A stretch of 64,000 nt of DNA from Alitta virens (lineage: Eukaryota; Annelida; Polychaeta; Phyllodocida; Nereididae): positions 310,001 to 374,000 of the forward strand of contig OW028579.1 of NCBI GenBank assembly GCA_932294295.1, written 5' to 3'. The notes under the pieces are model-generated. The model did no database searches. It worked only from the letters and a program-made list of their open reading frames with translations, and had not been told where the DNA came from. The stretch's first letter is position 1. Each line of letters starts with the position of its first letter. Both the position numbers and the translations under genes were made by a program. Positions 36,226 to 48,082 of the stretch are shown one piece after another.

Positions 36226-38274
36226 TTATTATTATTATTCTTCTGAAGAAGTAAAGGCTTATTACTCAGAAACTAATAAAGAGAGGGCTTTGGCACTTCA
36301 AGAGTGCACAGATAGCCAGAGCGCGCTTTGAACAGCACAAATTTCATGACCAAATTTCATGACACTTCTGCGTAATTCACAAAATAAAAAACAAATTTAA
36401 GAGCACGGTTTCAGGAAACTGGGCAGAGATAATTCCATGGGAATTTTTTTCAAGATACCTTAGACAAATACGCAGTGCAGAAAGGAGTTTGAGCCAAATT
36501 GTGAGCCTGCTGACTGAACTATGAATTCTTTAAAAAAAGTAGTTCGAAATTTTCATGAAATTTTTTTTGAAAACCATAGAAGGAATAATGAGATTGACTT
36601 GCCATTTCAAACTTTTATAGTCCTACCCTAGGACAACTACCATGCAAAAAATGAGCCCATTTGGTAAAGTGGTCTAGGTGGTACAGGGGTCCAAAGTTGC
36701 ATTTTTTGACTGCTTATATCTCGGCTCCAAATTGAGATACAGGAATCTCAAAGACATATTTAGAATCCTTGAAATGTTCTCTTTTCAGAAATGTATAGTA
36801 ATATGCTCTAGGTAGTTCCGTTTGGAAAAGCGTCAGACATTGAAAATTTTTTGTCACTTTTTGATTTTCTCAAAATTAAAAAGTCTAAAAAACACTAGAA
36901 GAACTGCTTGGATTCTCACCATTTTTTTTACAGATATGTCCTCTAAGGAGTACTATGTAAATTTTAAAGGGCAAGGGCTTTGCTTAAAAACCCTTGGCCC
37001 TGGAATTTTTTTCATTCCAAATTTCAATAATTTTTAACTCCATTTCTATTCAACCAAATTTCATGCAACTGGTGTCATTATGTAGAGAAAAATTAGGCCT
37101 TTACATAGGATACAATGTCTATTCACCAACCTTTACCAGTTTCGAACTTGGAGCCAAAATTCTCTTTCCCATGTTATCCAATGGGGAGACCTACCAACCC
37201 TGAAGCGCTGAGTCAGCAATTTTTACAATGAATGTTAGGAAGTTTATGTGCATCGCCCCAAAAAAGCAGGAAGAAAGTCTTCAATTTCATTTATATTTTG
37301 CACATCTATGTCCTCTGGGTAGTACTACATTACTGTAAAAGGGCAATTAGTTTCATCAAACAGCTTAGGTCCTAGAATTTTTTTATCACTGAATTGCTGA
37401 CCTACCTACCTCCCAGAACCCTGGACCGCTGAGTCAGCAATTTTTACAATGAATGTAAGCAGGTTTACGTGTTTTGCCCCAAAAACAATAGGAAAGACTT
37501 TTTCAATTTTCTTCATACTTTTCACGCATATGTCCTCTAGGGAGTACTATGTAAATGTAGAAGGGCAAGGGCCTTGATTAAACACCTTAGGCCCTGGAAT
37601 TTTTTTTCAGTCCAAATTTCAATAATTTTTAACTCCAGTTCTATTCAACCAAATTTCATCCAACTGGTGTCATTATGCAGAGAAAAATTAGGAGATTACA
37701 TTGGATACCTTGTCTATTCACCAACCTTAATTAGTTTTGAACCTTGAGGCAAAATTCTCTTTCCCATGTTATCCAATGGGGAGACCTACCTACCTACCTC
37801 CCTGGACGGCTGAGTCAGCAATTTTTACAATGAATGTTAGTAAATTTATGTTTCTCGCCCCAAAAAAGCAGGAAGAAAGTCTTCAATTTCATTCATATTT
37901 TGCACATATATGTCTTCTGGGTAGTACTACATTACTGTGAATTTATGAGAACAATTTGGAGTGAGGACACCCTATTTCGCACCCCCATGATATTGAACAA
38001 GTGAGGACACCTAGTGGGCACCCCATGGTATGGCCCAATCGCACTCTGAACGGCACAAATTTCATGACCTTATTTCATGACACCTCTGCGCATTTCAGGG
38101 AATAAAAAAAAGCTTTTCTTCACAGTTCCAGGAAACTGGCCAGAGACAATGGCATGAAATTTTTTTTCAAGAGACCTTGGAGACTTCTCCAGTGCAGAAA
38201 TTAATGGTACTGGACAAGAAAGATAAAAGGAAAGGAAAGTTTATCGTAATTGTCAGGGACAATTGCAAGTCTAG
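36226..38274 (+). repeat. Unit, gamma head, extra C, truncated tail III
   Basis: Short junction, gamma head with GATAGCC, then C, C' and second C. Markers are ATGAGATTGAC in A and CACATCTATG in C, both shared with the unit at 41803 (offset 5580 over about 36.4-37.8 kb). The ACATTACTGT to GAATTTATGAG join at about 37938 removes T and tail I. CTAG at 38271-38274. Confidence 0.85.
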
Positions 38275-38433
38275 TTATAAACTTTCCGAAGGAAAGTTTA
38301 TCTTATTATTGTAAGTCTTATTTTTCTTTTTTTTTTTTATTATTCTTTATTATAAACTTTCCGAAGGAAAGTTTATCTTATTATTATAAACTTTCCGAAG
38401 GAAAGTTTATCTTATTATTGTACGTCTTATTTT

Positions 38434-38477
<44 letters not shown>

Positions 38478-38490
38478 TATTATTATTATT
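38275..38490 (+). repeat. 5'-end block with three hairpins and 40-T run
   Basis: Hairpins at 38277-38301, 38352-38376 and 38386-38410. The last two are only 9 bp apart, with just CTTATTATT between them, so the duplication there excluded the T run. T run 38436-38475. Confidence 0.85.
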
Positions 38491-40256
38491 CTTCTGAAGA
38501 AGTAAAGGCTTATTACTCAGAAACTAATAAAGGCAGGACTTTAACCCTTCAAAGTTACATAGACGGCTAGAGCGCACTTTGAACAGCACAAATTTCATGA
38601 CCAAATTTCGTGAAACTTCTGCGTAATTTACAAAAGAAAAAACAAATTTAAGAGCACGGTTTTAGGAAACTGGGCAGAGATAATTCCATGGGAATTTTTC
38701 TCAAGATACCTTAGACAAATACGCAGTGCAGAAAGGAGTTTGAGCCAAATGGTGAGCCTGCTGACTGAACTATGAATTTTTGAAAAAAAGTATTTCGAAA
38801 TTTTCATGAAATTTTTTTTGAAAACCATAGAAGGAATAATGATATTGACTTGCAATTTCACACTTTTATAGTCCTACCCTAGGACAACTACCATGCCAAA
38901 AATGAGCCCATTAGGTAAAGTGGTCTAGGTGGTACAGGGGTCCAAAGTTGCATTTTTTGACTGCTTATATCTCGGCTCCAAAGTGAGATACAGGAATCTC
39001 AAAAACATATTTAGAATCCTTGAAATGTTCTCTTTTTAGATATGTCTAGCAATATGTTCTAGGTCTTTCCGTTTGGAAAAGCGTCAGACATTGAAAATTT
39101 TTTGTCACTTTTTGAAATTCAAAAAATGAAAAAATACCAAAAACACTAGAAGAACTGCTTGGATTCTCACCATTTTTTTTACAGATATGTCCTCTAAGGA
39201 GTACTATGATAATGTAAAAGGGCAAGGGCTTTGATCAAAAGGCTTAGGCCCTAGAATTTTTTTTCAGTACAAATTTCAATAATTTTTAACTTGAGTTCTT
39301 TTCAACCAAATTTCATGCAACTGGTGTCATTATGTAGAGAAAAATCAGGACTTTACAAAGAATACCATGTCTATTCACCAACCTTTACCAGTTTCGAACT
39401 TGGAGCCAAAATTCTCTTTCCCATGTTATCCAATGGGAAGACCTACCAACCCTGAACCGCTGAGTCAGCAATTTTTACAATGAATGTTAGGAAGTTTACG
39501 TGCATCGCCCCAAAAAAGCAGGAAGAAAGTCTTCAATTGCATTCATATTTTGCACATATATGTACTCTGGGTAGTGCTACATTACTGTAAAAGGGCAATT
39601 ACCTGCATCAAACAGCTTAGGTCCTAGAATTTTTTTATCACTCATAAAGCCTGAATTGCTGACCTACCTACCTCCCAGTACCCTGGACCGCTGAGTCAGC
39701 AATTTTTACAATGAATGTTAGTAAATTTATGTTTCTCGCCCCAAAAAAGCAGGAAGAAAGTCTCCAATTTCATTCATATTTTGCACATATATGTCCTCTG
39801 GGTAGTACTTCATTACTGTAATAGGGCAATTACCTTCATCAAACAGCTTAGGTCCTAAATTTTTTTTATCACTCTTAAAGCCTGAATTGCTTACTCAGAC
39901 CAAAATGTTGTTGATAGATTGAACCAAAAAAAATTCACAGGAGTGTATATACATGTGCTTCACAAATGTGAGTTATTTCAGAATTTTGGGTTACAGGGTC
40001 AAGGTCACAGAGTGTCCTATATATGCAATTTTTAGGCGTTTTGAACCTGGGTCCTATACAAGGTACAGCAACCAAAAAAATATTTTCTTAAACCTTTTTT
40101 CATTATCTTTCTATTCCTGTATAGCTTAAGAGGTTAGGGCAACTATTTTCGAGGTTTTCAGGTACTTTATGAATTGCAGAAATTCATGGTACTGGACAAA
40201 AAAGATAAAAGGAAAGGAAAGTTTATCGTAATTGTCAGGGACAATTGCAAGTCTAG
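38275..40256 (+). repeat. Unit, three 5' hairpins, alpha head, tail I
   Basis: Hairpins at 38277-38301, 38352-38376 and 38386-38410, and a 40-T run at 38436-38475. Alpha head, A, B, C (ATGATAATG), C', T, tail I. Apart from the H block it is very close to the units at 1122 and 9007. CTAG at 40253-40256. Confidence 0.85.
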
Positions 40257-41802
40257 TTATTATTATTCTTCTGAAGAAGTAAAGGCTTATTACTCAGAAA
40301 CTAATAAAGGCAGGGCTTTGGCACTTCAAGGTCACATAGACAGCCAGAGCGCGCTTTGAAAGGCATAAATTTCATGACCAAATTTCGTGACGCTTCTGCG
40401 TAATTCACAAAATAAAAAATAAATTTAAGGGCACGGTTTCAAGAAACTGGGCAGAGATAATGGCATGAGATTTTTTTTCAAGATACCTTAGACAAATACG
40501 CAGTGCAGAAAGGAGTTTGAGCCAAATTGTGAGCCTGCTGACTGAGCCATGAATTTTTGAAAAAAAGTTATTCGAAATTTTCATGAAATTTTTTTTGAAA
40601 ACCATAGAAGGAATAATGATATTGACTTGCAATTTCACACTTTTATAGTCCTACCCTAGCACAACTTTCATGCAAAAAATGAGCCCATTTGGTAAAGTGG
40701 TCTAGGTGGTACAGGGGTCCAAATTTGCATTTTTTGACTGCTTATATCTCAGCTCCAAATTGAGATACAGGAATCTCAAAGACATATTTAGAATCCTTGA
40801 AATGTTCTCTTTTCAGGAATGTATAGTAATATGCTCTAGGTAGTTCCGTTTGGAAAAGCGTCAGACATTGAAAATTTTTTGTCACTTTTTGATTTTCTCA
40901 AAATTAAAAAGTCTAAAAAACAGTAGAAGAACTGCTTGGATTCTCACCATTTTTTTTATAGATATGTCCTCTAAGGAGTACTATGATAATGTAAAAGGGC
41001 AAGGGCTTTGATCAAAAGGCTTAGGCCTTAGAATTTTTTTTCAGTACAAATTTCAATAATTTTTAACTTGAGTTCTTTTCAACCAAATTTCATGCAACTG
41101 GTGTCATTATGTAGAGAAAAATCAGGACTTTACAAAGAATACCATGTCTATTCACCAACCTTTACCAGTTTCGAACTTGGAGCCAAAATTCTCTTTCCCA
41201 TGTTATCCAATGGGAAGACCTACCAACCCTGAACCGCTGAGTCAGCAATTTTTACAATGAATGTTAGGAAGTTTACGTGCATCGCCCCAAAAAAGCAGGA
41301 AGATAGTCTTCACTTGCATTCATATTTTGCACATATATGTACTCTGGGTAGTGCTACATTACTGTAAAAGGGCAATTACCTTCATCAAACAGCTTAGGTC
41401 CTAGAATTTTTTTATCACTCATAAAGCCTGAATTGCTTACTCAGACCAAAATGTTGTTGATAGATTGAACCAAAAAAAATTCACAGGAGTGTATATACAT
41501 GTGCTTCACAAATGTGAGTTATTTCAGAATTTTGGGTTACAGGGTCAAGGTCACAGAGTGTCCTATATATGCAATTTTCAGGCGTTTTGAACCTGGATCC
41601 TATACAAGGTACAGCAACCAAAAAAATATTTTCTTAAACCTTTTTTCATTATCTTTCTATTCCTGTATAGCTTAAGAGGTTAGGGCAACTATTTTCGAGG
41701 TTTGCAGGTACTTTATGAATTGCAGAAATTCATGGTACTGGACAAAAAAGATAAAAGGAAAGGAAAGTTTATCGTAATTGTCAGGGACAATTGCAAGTCT
41801 AG
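40257..41802 (+). repeat. Mosaic unit, beta head then alpha-type C, tail I
   Basis: 1546 bp. Beta head, A and B (TTATTCG, GATTTTCTC), then from about 40980 the C module is alpha type (ATGATAATG, TTGATCAAAAGG). C' is reduced: AATTGCT runs straight to TACTCAGACC at about 41431, so one box module is missing. T, tail I, CTAG at 41799-41802. Confidence 0.85.
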
Positions 41803-43718
41803 TTGTTATTATTATTATTCTTCTGAAGAAGTAAAGGCTTATTACTCAGAAACTAATAAAGACAGGGCTTTGGCACTTCAAGAGTGCACAGACAGCCAGA
41901 GCGCGCTTTGAACAGCACAAATTTCATGACCAAATTTCATGACACTTCTGCGTAATTCACAAAAGAAAAAACAAATTTAAGAGCACGGTTTCAGGAAACT
42001 GGGCAGAGATAATTCCATGGGAATTTTTTTCAAGATACCTTAGACAAATACGCAGTGCAGAAAGGAGTTTGAGCCAAATTGTGAGCCTGCTGACTGAACT
42101 ATGAATTCTTTAAAAAAAGTAGTTCGAAATTTTCATGAAATTTTTTTTGAAAACCATAGAAGGAATAATGAGATTGACTTGCCATTTCACACTTTTATAG
42201 TCCTACCCTAGGACAACTACCATGCAAAAAATGAGCCCATTTGGTAAAGTGGTCTAGGTGGTACAGGGGTCCAAAGTTGCATTTTTTGACTGCTTATATC
42301 TCGGCTCCAAATTGAGATACAGGAATCTCAAAGACATATTTAGAATCCTTGAAATGTTCTCTTTTCAGAAATGTATAGTAATATGCTCTAGGTAGTTCCG
42401 TTTGGAAAAGCGTCAGACATTGAAAATTTTTTGTCACTTTTTGATTTTCTCAAAATTAAAAAGTCTAAAAAACACTAGAAGAACTGCTTGGATTCTCACC
42501 ATTTTTTTTACAGATATGTCCTCTAAGGAGTACTATGTAAATTTTAAAGGGCAAGGGCTTTGCTTAAAAACCCTTGGCCCTGGAATTTTTTTCATTCCAA
42601 ATTTCAATAATTTTTAACTCCATTTCTATTCAACCAAATTTCATGCAACTGGTGTCATTATGTAGAGAAAAATTAGGCCTTTACATAGGATACAATGTCT
42701 ATTCACCAACCTTTACCAGTTTCGAACTTGGAGCCAAAATTCTCTTTCCCATGTTATCCAATGGGGAGACCTACCAACCCTGAAGCGCTGAGTCAGCAAT
42801 TTTTACAATGAATGTTAGGAAGTTTATGTGCATCGCCCCAAAAAAGCAGGAAGAAAGTCTTCAATTTCATTTATATTTTGCACATCTATGTCCTCTGGGT
42901 AGTACTACATTACTGTAAAAGGGCAATTAGTTTCATCAAACAGCTTAGGTCCTAGAATTTTTTTATCACTGAATTGCTGACCTACCTACCTCCCAGAACC
43001 CTGGACCGCTGAGTCAGCAATTTTTACAATGAATGTAAGCAGGTTTACGTGTTTTGCCCCAAAAACAATAGGAAAGACTTTTTCAATTTTCTTCATACTT
43101 TTCACGCATATGTCCTCTAGGGAGTACTATGTAAATGTAGAAGGGCAAGGGCCTTGATTAAACACCTTAGGCCCTGGAATTTTTTTTCAGTCCAAATTTC
43201 AATAATTTTTAACTCCAGTTCTATTCAACCAAATTTCATCCAACTGGTGTCATTATGCAGAGAAAAATTAGGAGATTACATTGGATACCTTGTCTATTCA
43301 CCAACCTTAATTAGTTTTGAACCTTGAGGCAAAATTCTCTTTCCCATGTTATCCAATGGGGAGACCTACCTACCTACCTCCCTGGACGGCTGGAACAATT
43401 TGGAGTGAGGACACCCTATTTCGCACCCCCATGATATTGAGCAAGTGAGGACACCTAGTGGGCACCCCATGGTATGGCCCAATCGCACTCTGAACGGCAC
43501 AAATTTCATGACCTTATTTCATGACACCTCTGCGCATTTCAGGGAATAAAAAAAAGCTTTTCTTCACAGTTCCAGGAAACTGGCCAGAGACAATGGCATG
43601 AAATTTTTTTTCAAGAGACCTTGGAGACTTCTCCAGTGCAGAAATTAATGGTACTGGACAAGAAAGATAAAAGGAAAGGAAAGTTTATCGTAATTGTCAG
43701 GGACAATTGCAAGTCTAG
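41803..43718 (+). repeat. Unit, gamma head, extra C, deletion into tail III
   Basis: Junction reads CTAGTTGTTATT, a small variant. Matches 36.4-37.8 kb at offset 5580. At 43392/43393 the sequence breaks off inside the GGCTG of a box and resumes in tail III (GAACAATTTGG). The comparable copy shows that 136 bp are lost, including the box. Ends at CTAG 43715-43718. Confidence 0.85.
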
Positions 43719-45858
43719 TTATTATAAACTTTCCGAAGGAAAGTTTATCTTATTATTGTAAGTCTTATTTTTCTTTTTTTTTTTCTTTTTTTTTTATTAT
43801 TATTCTTTATTATTATTATTATTCTTCTGAAGAAGTAAAGGCTTATTACTCAGAAACTAATAAAGGCAGGGCTTTGGCACTTCAAGGTCACATAGACAGC
43901 CAGAGCGCGCTTTGAAATGCATAAATTTCATGACCAAATTTCGTGACGCTTCTGCGTAATTCACAAAATAAAAAATAAATTTAAGGGCACGGTTTCAAGA
44001 AACTGGGGAGAGATAATGGCATGAGATTTTTTTTCAAGATACCTTAGACAAATACGCAGTGCAGAAAGGAGTTTGAGCCAAATTGTAAGCCTGCTGACTG
44101 AGCCATGAATTTTTGAAAAAAAGTTATTCGAAATTTTCATGAAATTTTTTTTGAAAACCATAGAAGGAATAAAGATATTGACTTGCAATTTCACACTTTT
44201 ATAGTCCTACCCTAGCACAACTTTCATGCAAAAAATGAGCCCATTTGGTAAAGTGGTCTAGGTGGTACAGGGGTCCAAAGTTGCATTTTTTGACTGCTTA
44301 TATCTCGGCTCCAAATTGAGATACAGGAATCTCAAAGACATATTTAGAATCCTTGAAATGATCTCTTTTCAGGAATGTATAGTAATATGCTCCAGGTAGT
44401 TCTGTTTGGAAAAGCGTCAGACATTGAAAATTTTTTGTCACTTTTTGATTTTCTCAAAATGAAAAAGTCTAAAAAACAGTAGAAGAACTGCTTGGATTCT
44501 CACCATTTTTTTTACAGATATGTCCTCTAATGAGTACTATGTAAATTTTAAAGGGCAAGGGCTTTGCTTAAAAACCCTTGGCCCTGGAATTTTTTTCATT
44601 CCAAAGTTCAATAATTTTTAACTCCATTTCTATTCAACCAAATTTCATGCAACTGGTGTCATTATGTAGAGAAAAATTAGGCCTTTACATAGGATACAAT
44701 GTCTATTCACCAACCTTTACCAGTTTCGAACTTGGAGCCAAAATTCTCTTTCCCATGTTATCCAATGGGGAGACCTACCAACCCTGAAGCGCTGAGTCAG
44801 CAATTTTTACAATGAATGTTAGGAAGTTTATGTGCATCGCCCCAAAAAAGCAGGAAGAAAGTCTTCAATTTCATTTATATTTTGCACATATATGTCCTCT
44901 GGGTAGTACTACATTACTGTAAAAGGGCAATTAGTTTCATCAAACAGCTTAGGTCCTAGAATTTTTTTATCACTGAATTGCTGACCTACCTACCTCCCAG
45001 AACCCTGGACCGCTGAGTCAGCAATTTTTACAATGAATGTAAGCAGGTTTACGTGTTTTGCCCCAAAAACAATAGGAAAGACTTTTTCAATTTTCTTCAT
45101 ACTTTTCACGCATATGTCCTCTAGGGAGTACTATGTAAATGTAGAAGGGCAAGGGCCTTGATTAAACACCTTAGGCCCTGGAATTTTTTTTCAGTCCAAA
45201 TTTCAATAATTTTTAACTCCAGTTCTATTCAACCAAATTTCATCCAACTGGTGTCATTATGCAGAGAAAAATTAGGAGATTACATTGGATACCTTGTCTA
45301 TTCACCAACCTTAATTAGTTTTGAACCTTGAGGCAAAATTCTCTTTCCCATGTTATCCAATGGGGAGACCTACCTACCTACCTCCCTGGACGGCTGAGTC
45401 AGCAATTTTTACAATGAATGTTAGTAAATTTATGTTTCTCGCCCCAAAAAAGCAGGAAGAAAGTCTTCAATTTCATTCATATTTTGCACATATATGTCTT
45501 CTGGGTAGTACTACATTACTGTGAATTTATGAGAACAATTTGGAGTGAGGACACCCTATTTCGCACCCCCATGATATTGAACAAGTGAGGACACCTAGTG
45601 GGCACCCCATGGTATGGCCCAATCGCACTCTGAACGGCACAAATTTCATGACCTTATTTCATGACACCTCTGCGCATTTCAGGGAATAAAAAAAAGCTTT
45701 TCTTCACAGTTCCAGGAAACTGGCCAGAGACAATGGCATGAAATTTTTTTTCAAGAGACCTTGGAGACTTCTCCAGTGCAGAAATTAATGGTACTGGACA
45801 AGAAAGATAAAAGGAAAGGAAAGTTTATCGTAATTGTCAGGGACAATTGCAAGTCTAG
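43719..45858 (+). repeat. Unit, beta head, extra C, truncated tail III
   Basis: Hairpin 43724-43748, displaced by 3 bp (TTATTATAAAC), and a T run interrupted by C. Beta head with GAAATGCATAAA as at 20879, and the same module order (offset 22827 over the C region). The ACATTACTGT to GAATTTATGAG join is near 45522. CTAG at 45855-45858. Confidence 0.85.
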
Positions 45859-48082
45859 TTATAAACTTTCCGAAGGAAAGTTTATCTTATTATTGTAAGT
45901 CTTATTTTTCTTTTTTTTTTTTATTATTCTTTATTATAAACTTTCCGAAGGAAAGTTTATCTTATTATTATTTGTTATTATTATTATTCTTCTGAAGAAG
46001 TAAAGGCTTATTACTCAGAAACTAATAAAGACAGGGCTTTGGCACTTCAAGAGTGCACAGACAGCCAGAGCGCGCTTTGAACAGCACAAATTTCATGACC
46101 AAATTTCATGACACTTCTGCGTAATTCACAAAAGAAAAAACAAATTTAAGAGCACGGTTTCAGGAAACTGGGCAGAGATAATTCCATGGGAATTTTTCTC
46201 AAGATACCTTAGACAAATATGCAGTGCAGAAAGGAGTTTGAGCCAAATTGTGAGCCTGCTGACTGAACAATGAATTCTTGAAAAAAAGTAGTTCAAAATT
46301 TTCATGAAATTTTTTTTGAAAACCATAGAAGGAATAATCATATTGACTTGCCATTTCATATTTGTATAGTACTACCCTAGTACAACTACCACACAAAAAA
46401 TGAGCCCATTTGGTAAAGTGGTCTAGGTGGTACAGGGGTCCAAAGTTGCGATTTTTGACTGCTTATATCTCGGCTCCATATTGAGATACAGGGATGTCAA
46501 AGACATATTTAGAATCCTTGAAATGTTGTCTTTTCAGGATTATATAGCAACATGCTCTAGGTCTTTCCGTTTGGAAAAGCGTCAGACATTGAAAATATTT
46601 TGTCACTTTTTGAAATTCAAAAAATGAAAAAATACCAAAATCACTAGAAGAACTGCTTGAATTCTCACCATTTTTTTTACAGATATGTCCTCTAGGGAGT
46701 GCTATGTAAATGTAAAAGGGCAAGGGCCTTCATAATAAAACTTAGGCCCTAGAATTTTTTTTCAGTCCAAATTTCAATAATTTTTAACTCCAGTTCTATT
46801 CAATCAAATTTCATGCAACTGGTGTCATTATGTAGAGAAAAATTAGGCCTTTACATAGGATACAATGTCTATTCAAGGATACAATGTCTATTCACCAACC
46901 TTAACCAGTTTCGAACCTGGAGCCAAAATTCTCTTTCCCATGTTATCCAATGGGGAGACCTACCTACCTACCTCCCTGAAACCGCTGAGTCAGCAATTTT
47001 TACAATCAATGTTAGCAAATTTATGTTTCTCGCCCCAAAAAAGCAGGAAGAAAGTCTTCAATTTCATTCATATTTTGCACATAGATGTCCTCTGGGGAGT
47101 ACTACATGACTGTAAAAGGGCAATTATCTTCATCAAAAAGCTTATGCCCTAGAATTTTTTTATCACTCATAAAGCCTAAATTGCTTACTCAGACCAAAAT
47201 GTTGATAGATTGAACCAAAGAAATTCACAGGAGTATATATACATGTGCTTCACAAATGTGAATTATTTCAGAATTCTAGGTCACAGGGTCAAGGTCACAG
47301 AGTGTCCTATATATGCAATTTTCAGGCGTTTTGAACCTGGGTCCTATACAAGGTACAGAAACCAAAAAAATATGTTCTTAAACCTTATTTCATTATCTTT
47401 CTATTCCTGTATAGCTTGAGAGGTAAGGGCAATTATTTATGAGGTTTTCAGGTACTTTATTAATTGCTCTATTGGAAATTGAATAAAAAATCTTTAAAAA
47501 GCCAAAACCCACAACTCTTCATTGTATCAGTCCCAAAAAATTTACAAGTGTGTATATACATATGACTGAAAAAAAAAAGAAAAATTTCAGAAATCTTGAT
47601 CAAAGGGTCAAGGTTACAGTGTTTCCTACATATGTAGTTTTCATGCATTTTGAACTCAGGCCCAATGCAGAGTACGGAAAAACCCAATAGATTTTTTGAA
47701 AGTCAGTGCTGGTGTTTGTTCATCTTATGAATAGTTTAAGACAATAAGGCAAAGATTTTTGAATTTATGAAAACAATTTGTAGTGAGGACACCTATTTCC
47801 TACCCCCATGATACTCAAGAAGTTGGCACCCCTAGTAAGGCCCAATTGCACTCTGAACGGCACAAATTTCATGACCTTATTTTATGACACTTCTGTGCAT
47901 TTCAGGGTATACAAAAAAAACTTTTCTTCACGGTTCCAAGAAACTGGCCAGAGATAATGGCATGAAATTTTTTTTCAACAGACCTTGGAGACTTCTCCAG
48001 TGCAGAAATTAATGGTACTGGACAAGAAAGATAAAAGGAAAGGAAAGTTTATCGTAATTGTCAGGGACAATTGCAAGTCTAG
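45859..48082 (+). repeat. Unit, two 5' hairpins, gamma head, tail I plus III
   Basis: Hairpins at 45861-45885 and 45936-45960; no long T run after the second. From about 46370 it repeats 13.9-15.6 kb, with one added 19-bp tandem duplication at 46857-46894. Single C with ACAATCAATG, T, tail I, full tail III. CTAG at 48079-48082. Confidence 0.85.
46857..46894 (+). repeat. Private 19-bp tandem duplication
   Basis: AGGATACAATGTCTATTCA occurs twice in a row (46857-46875 and 46876-46894). The otherwise matching copy at about 14411 has it once. It marks this copy as the derived one in the 13.9/46.4 kb pair. Confidence 0.9.
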
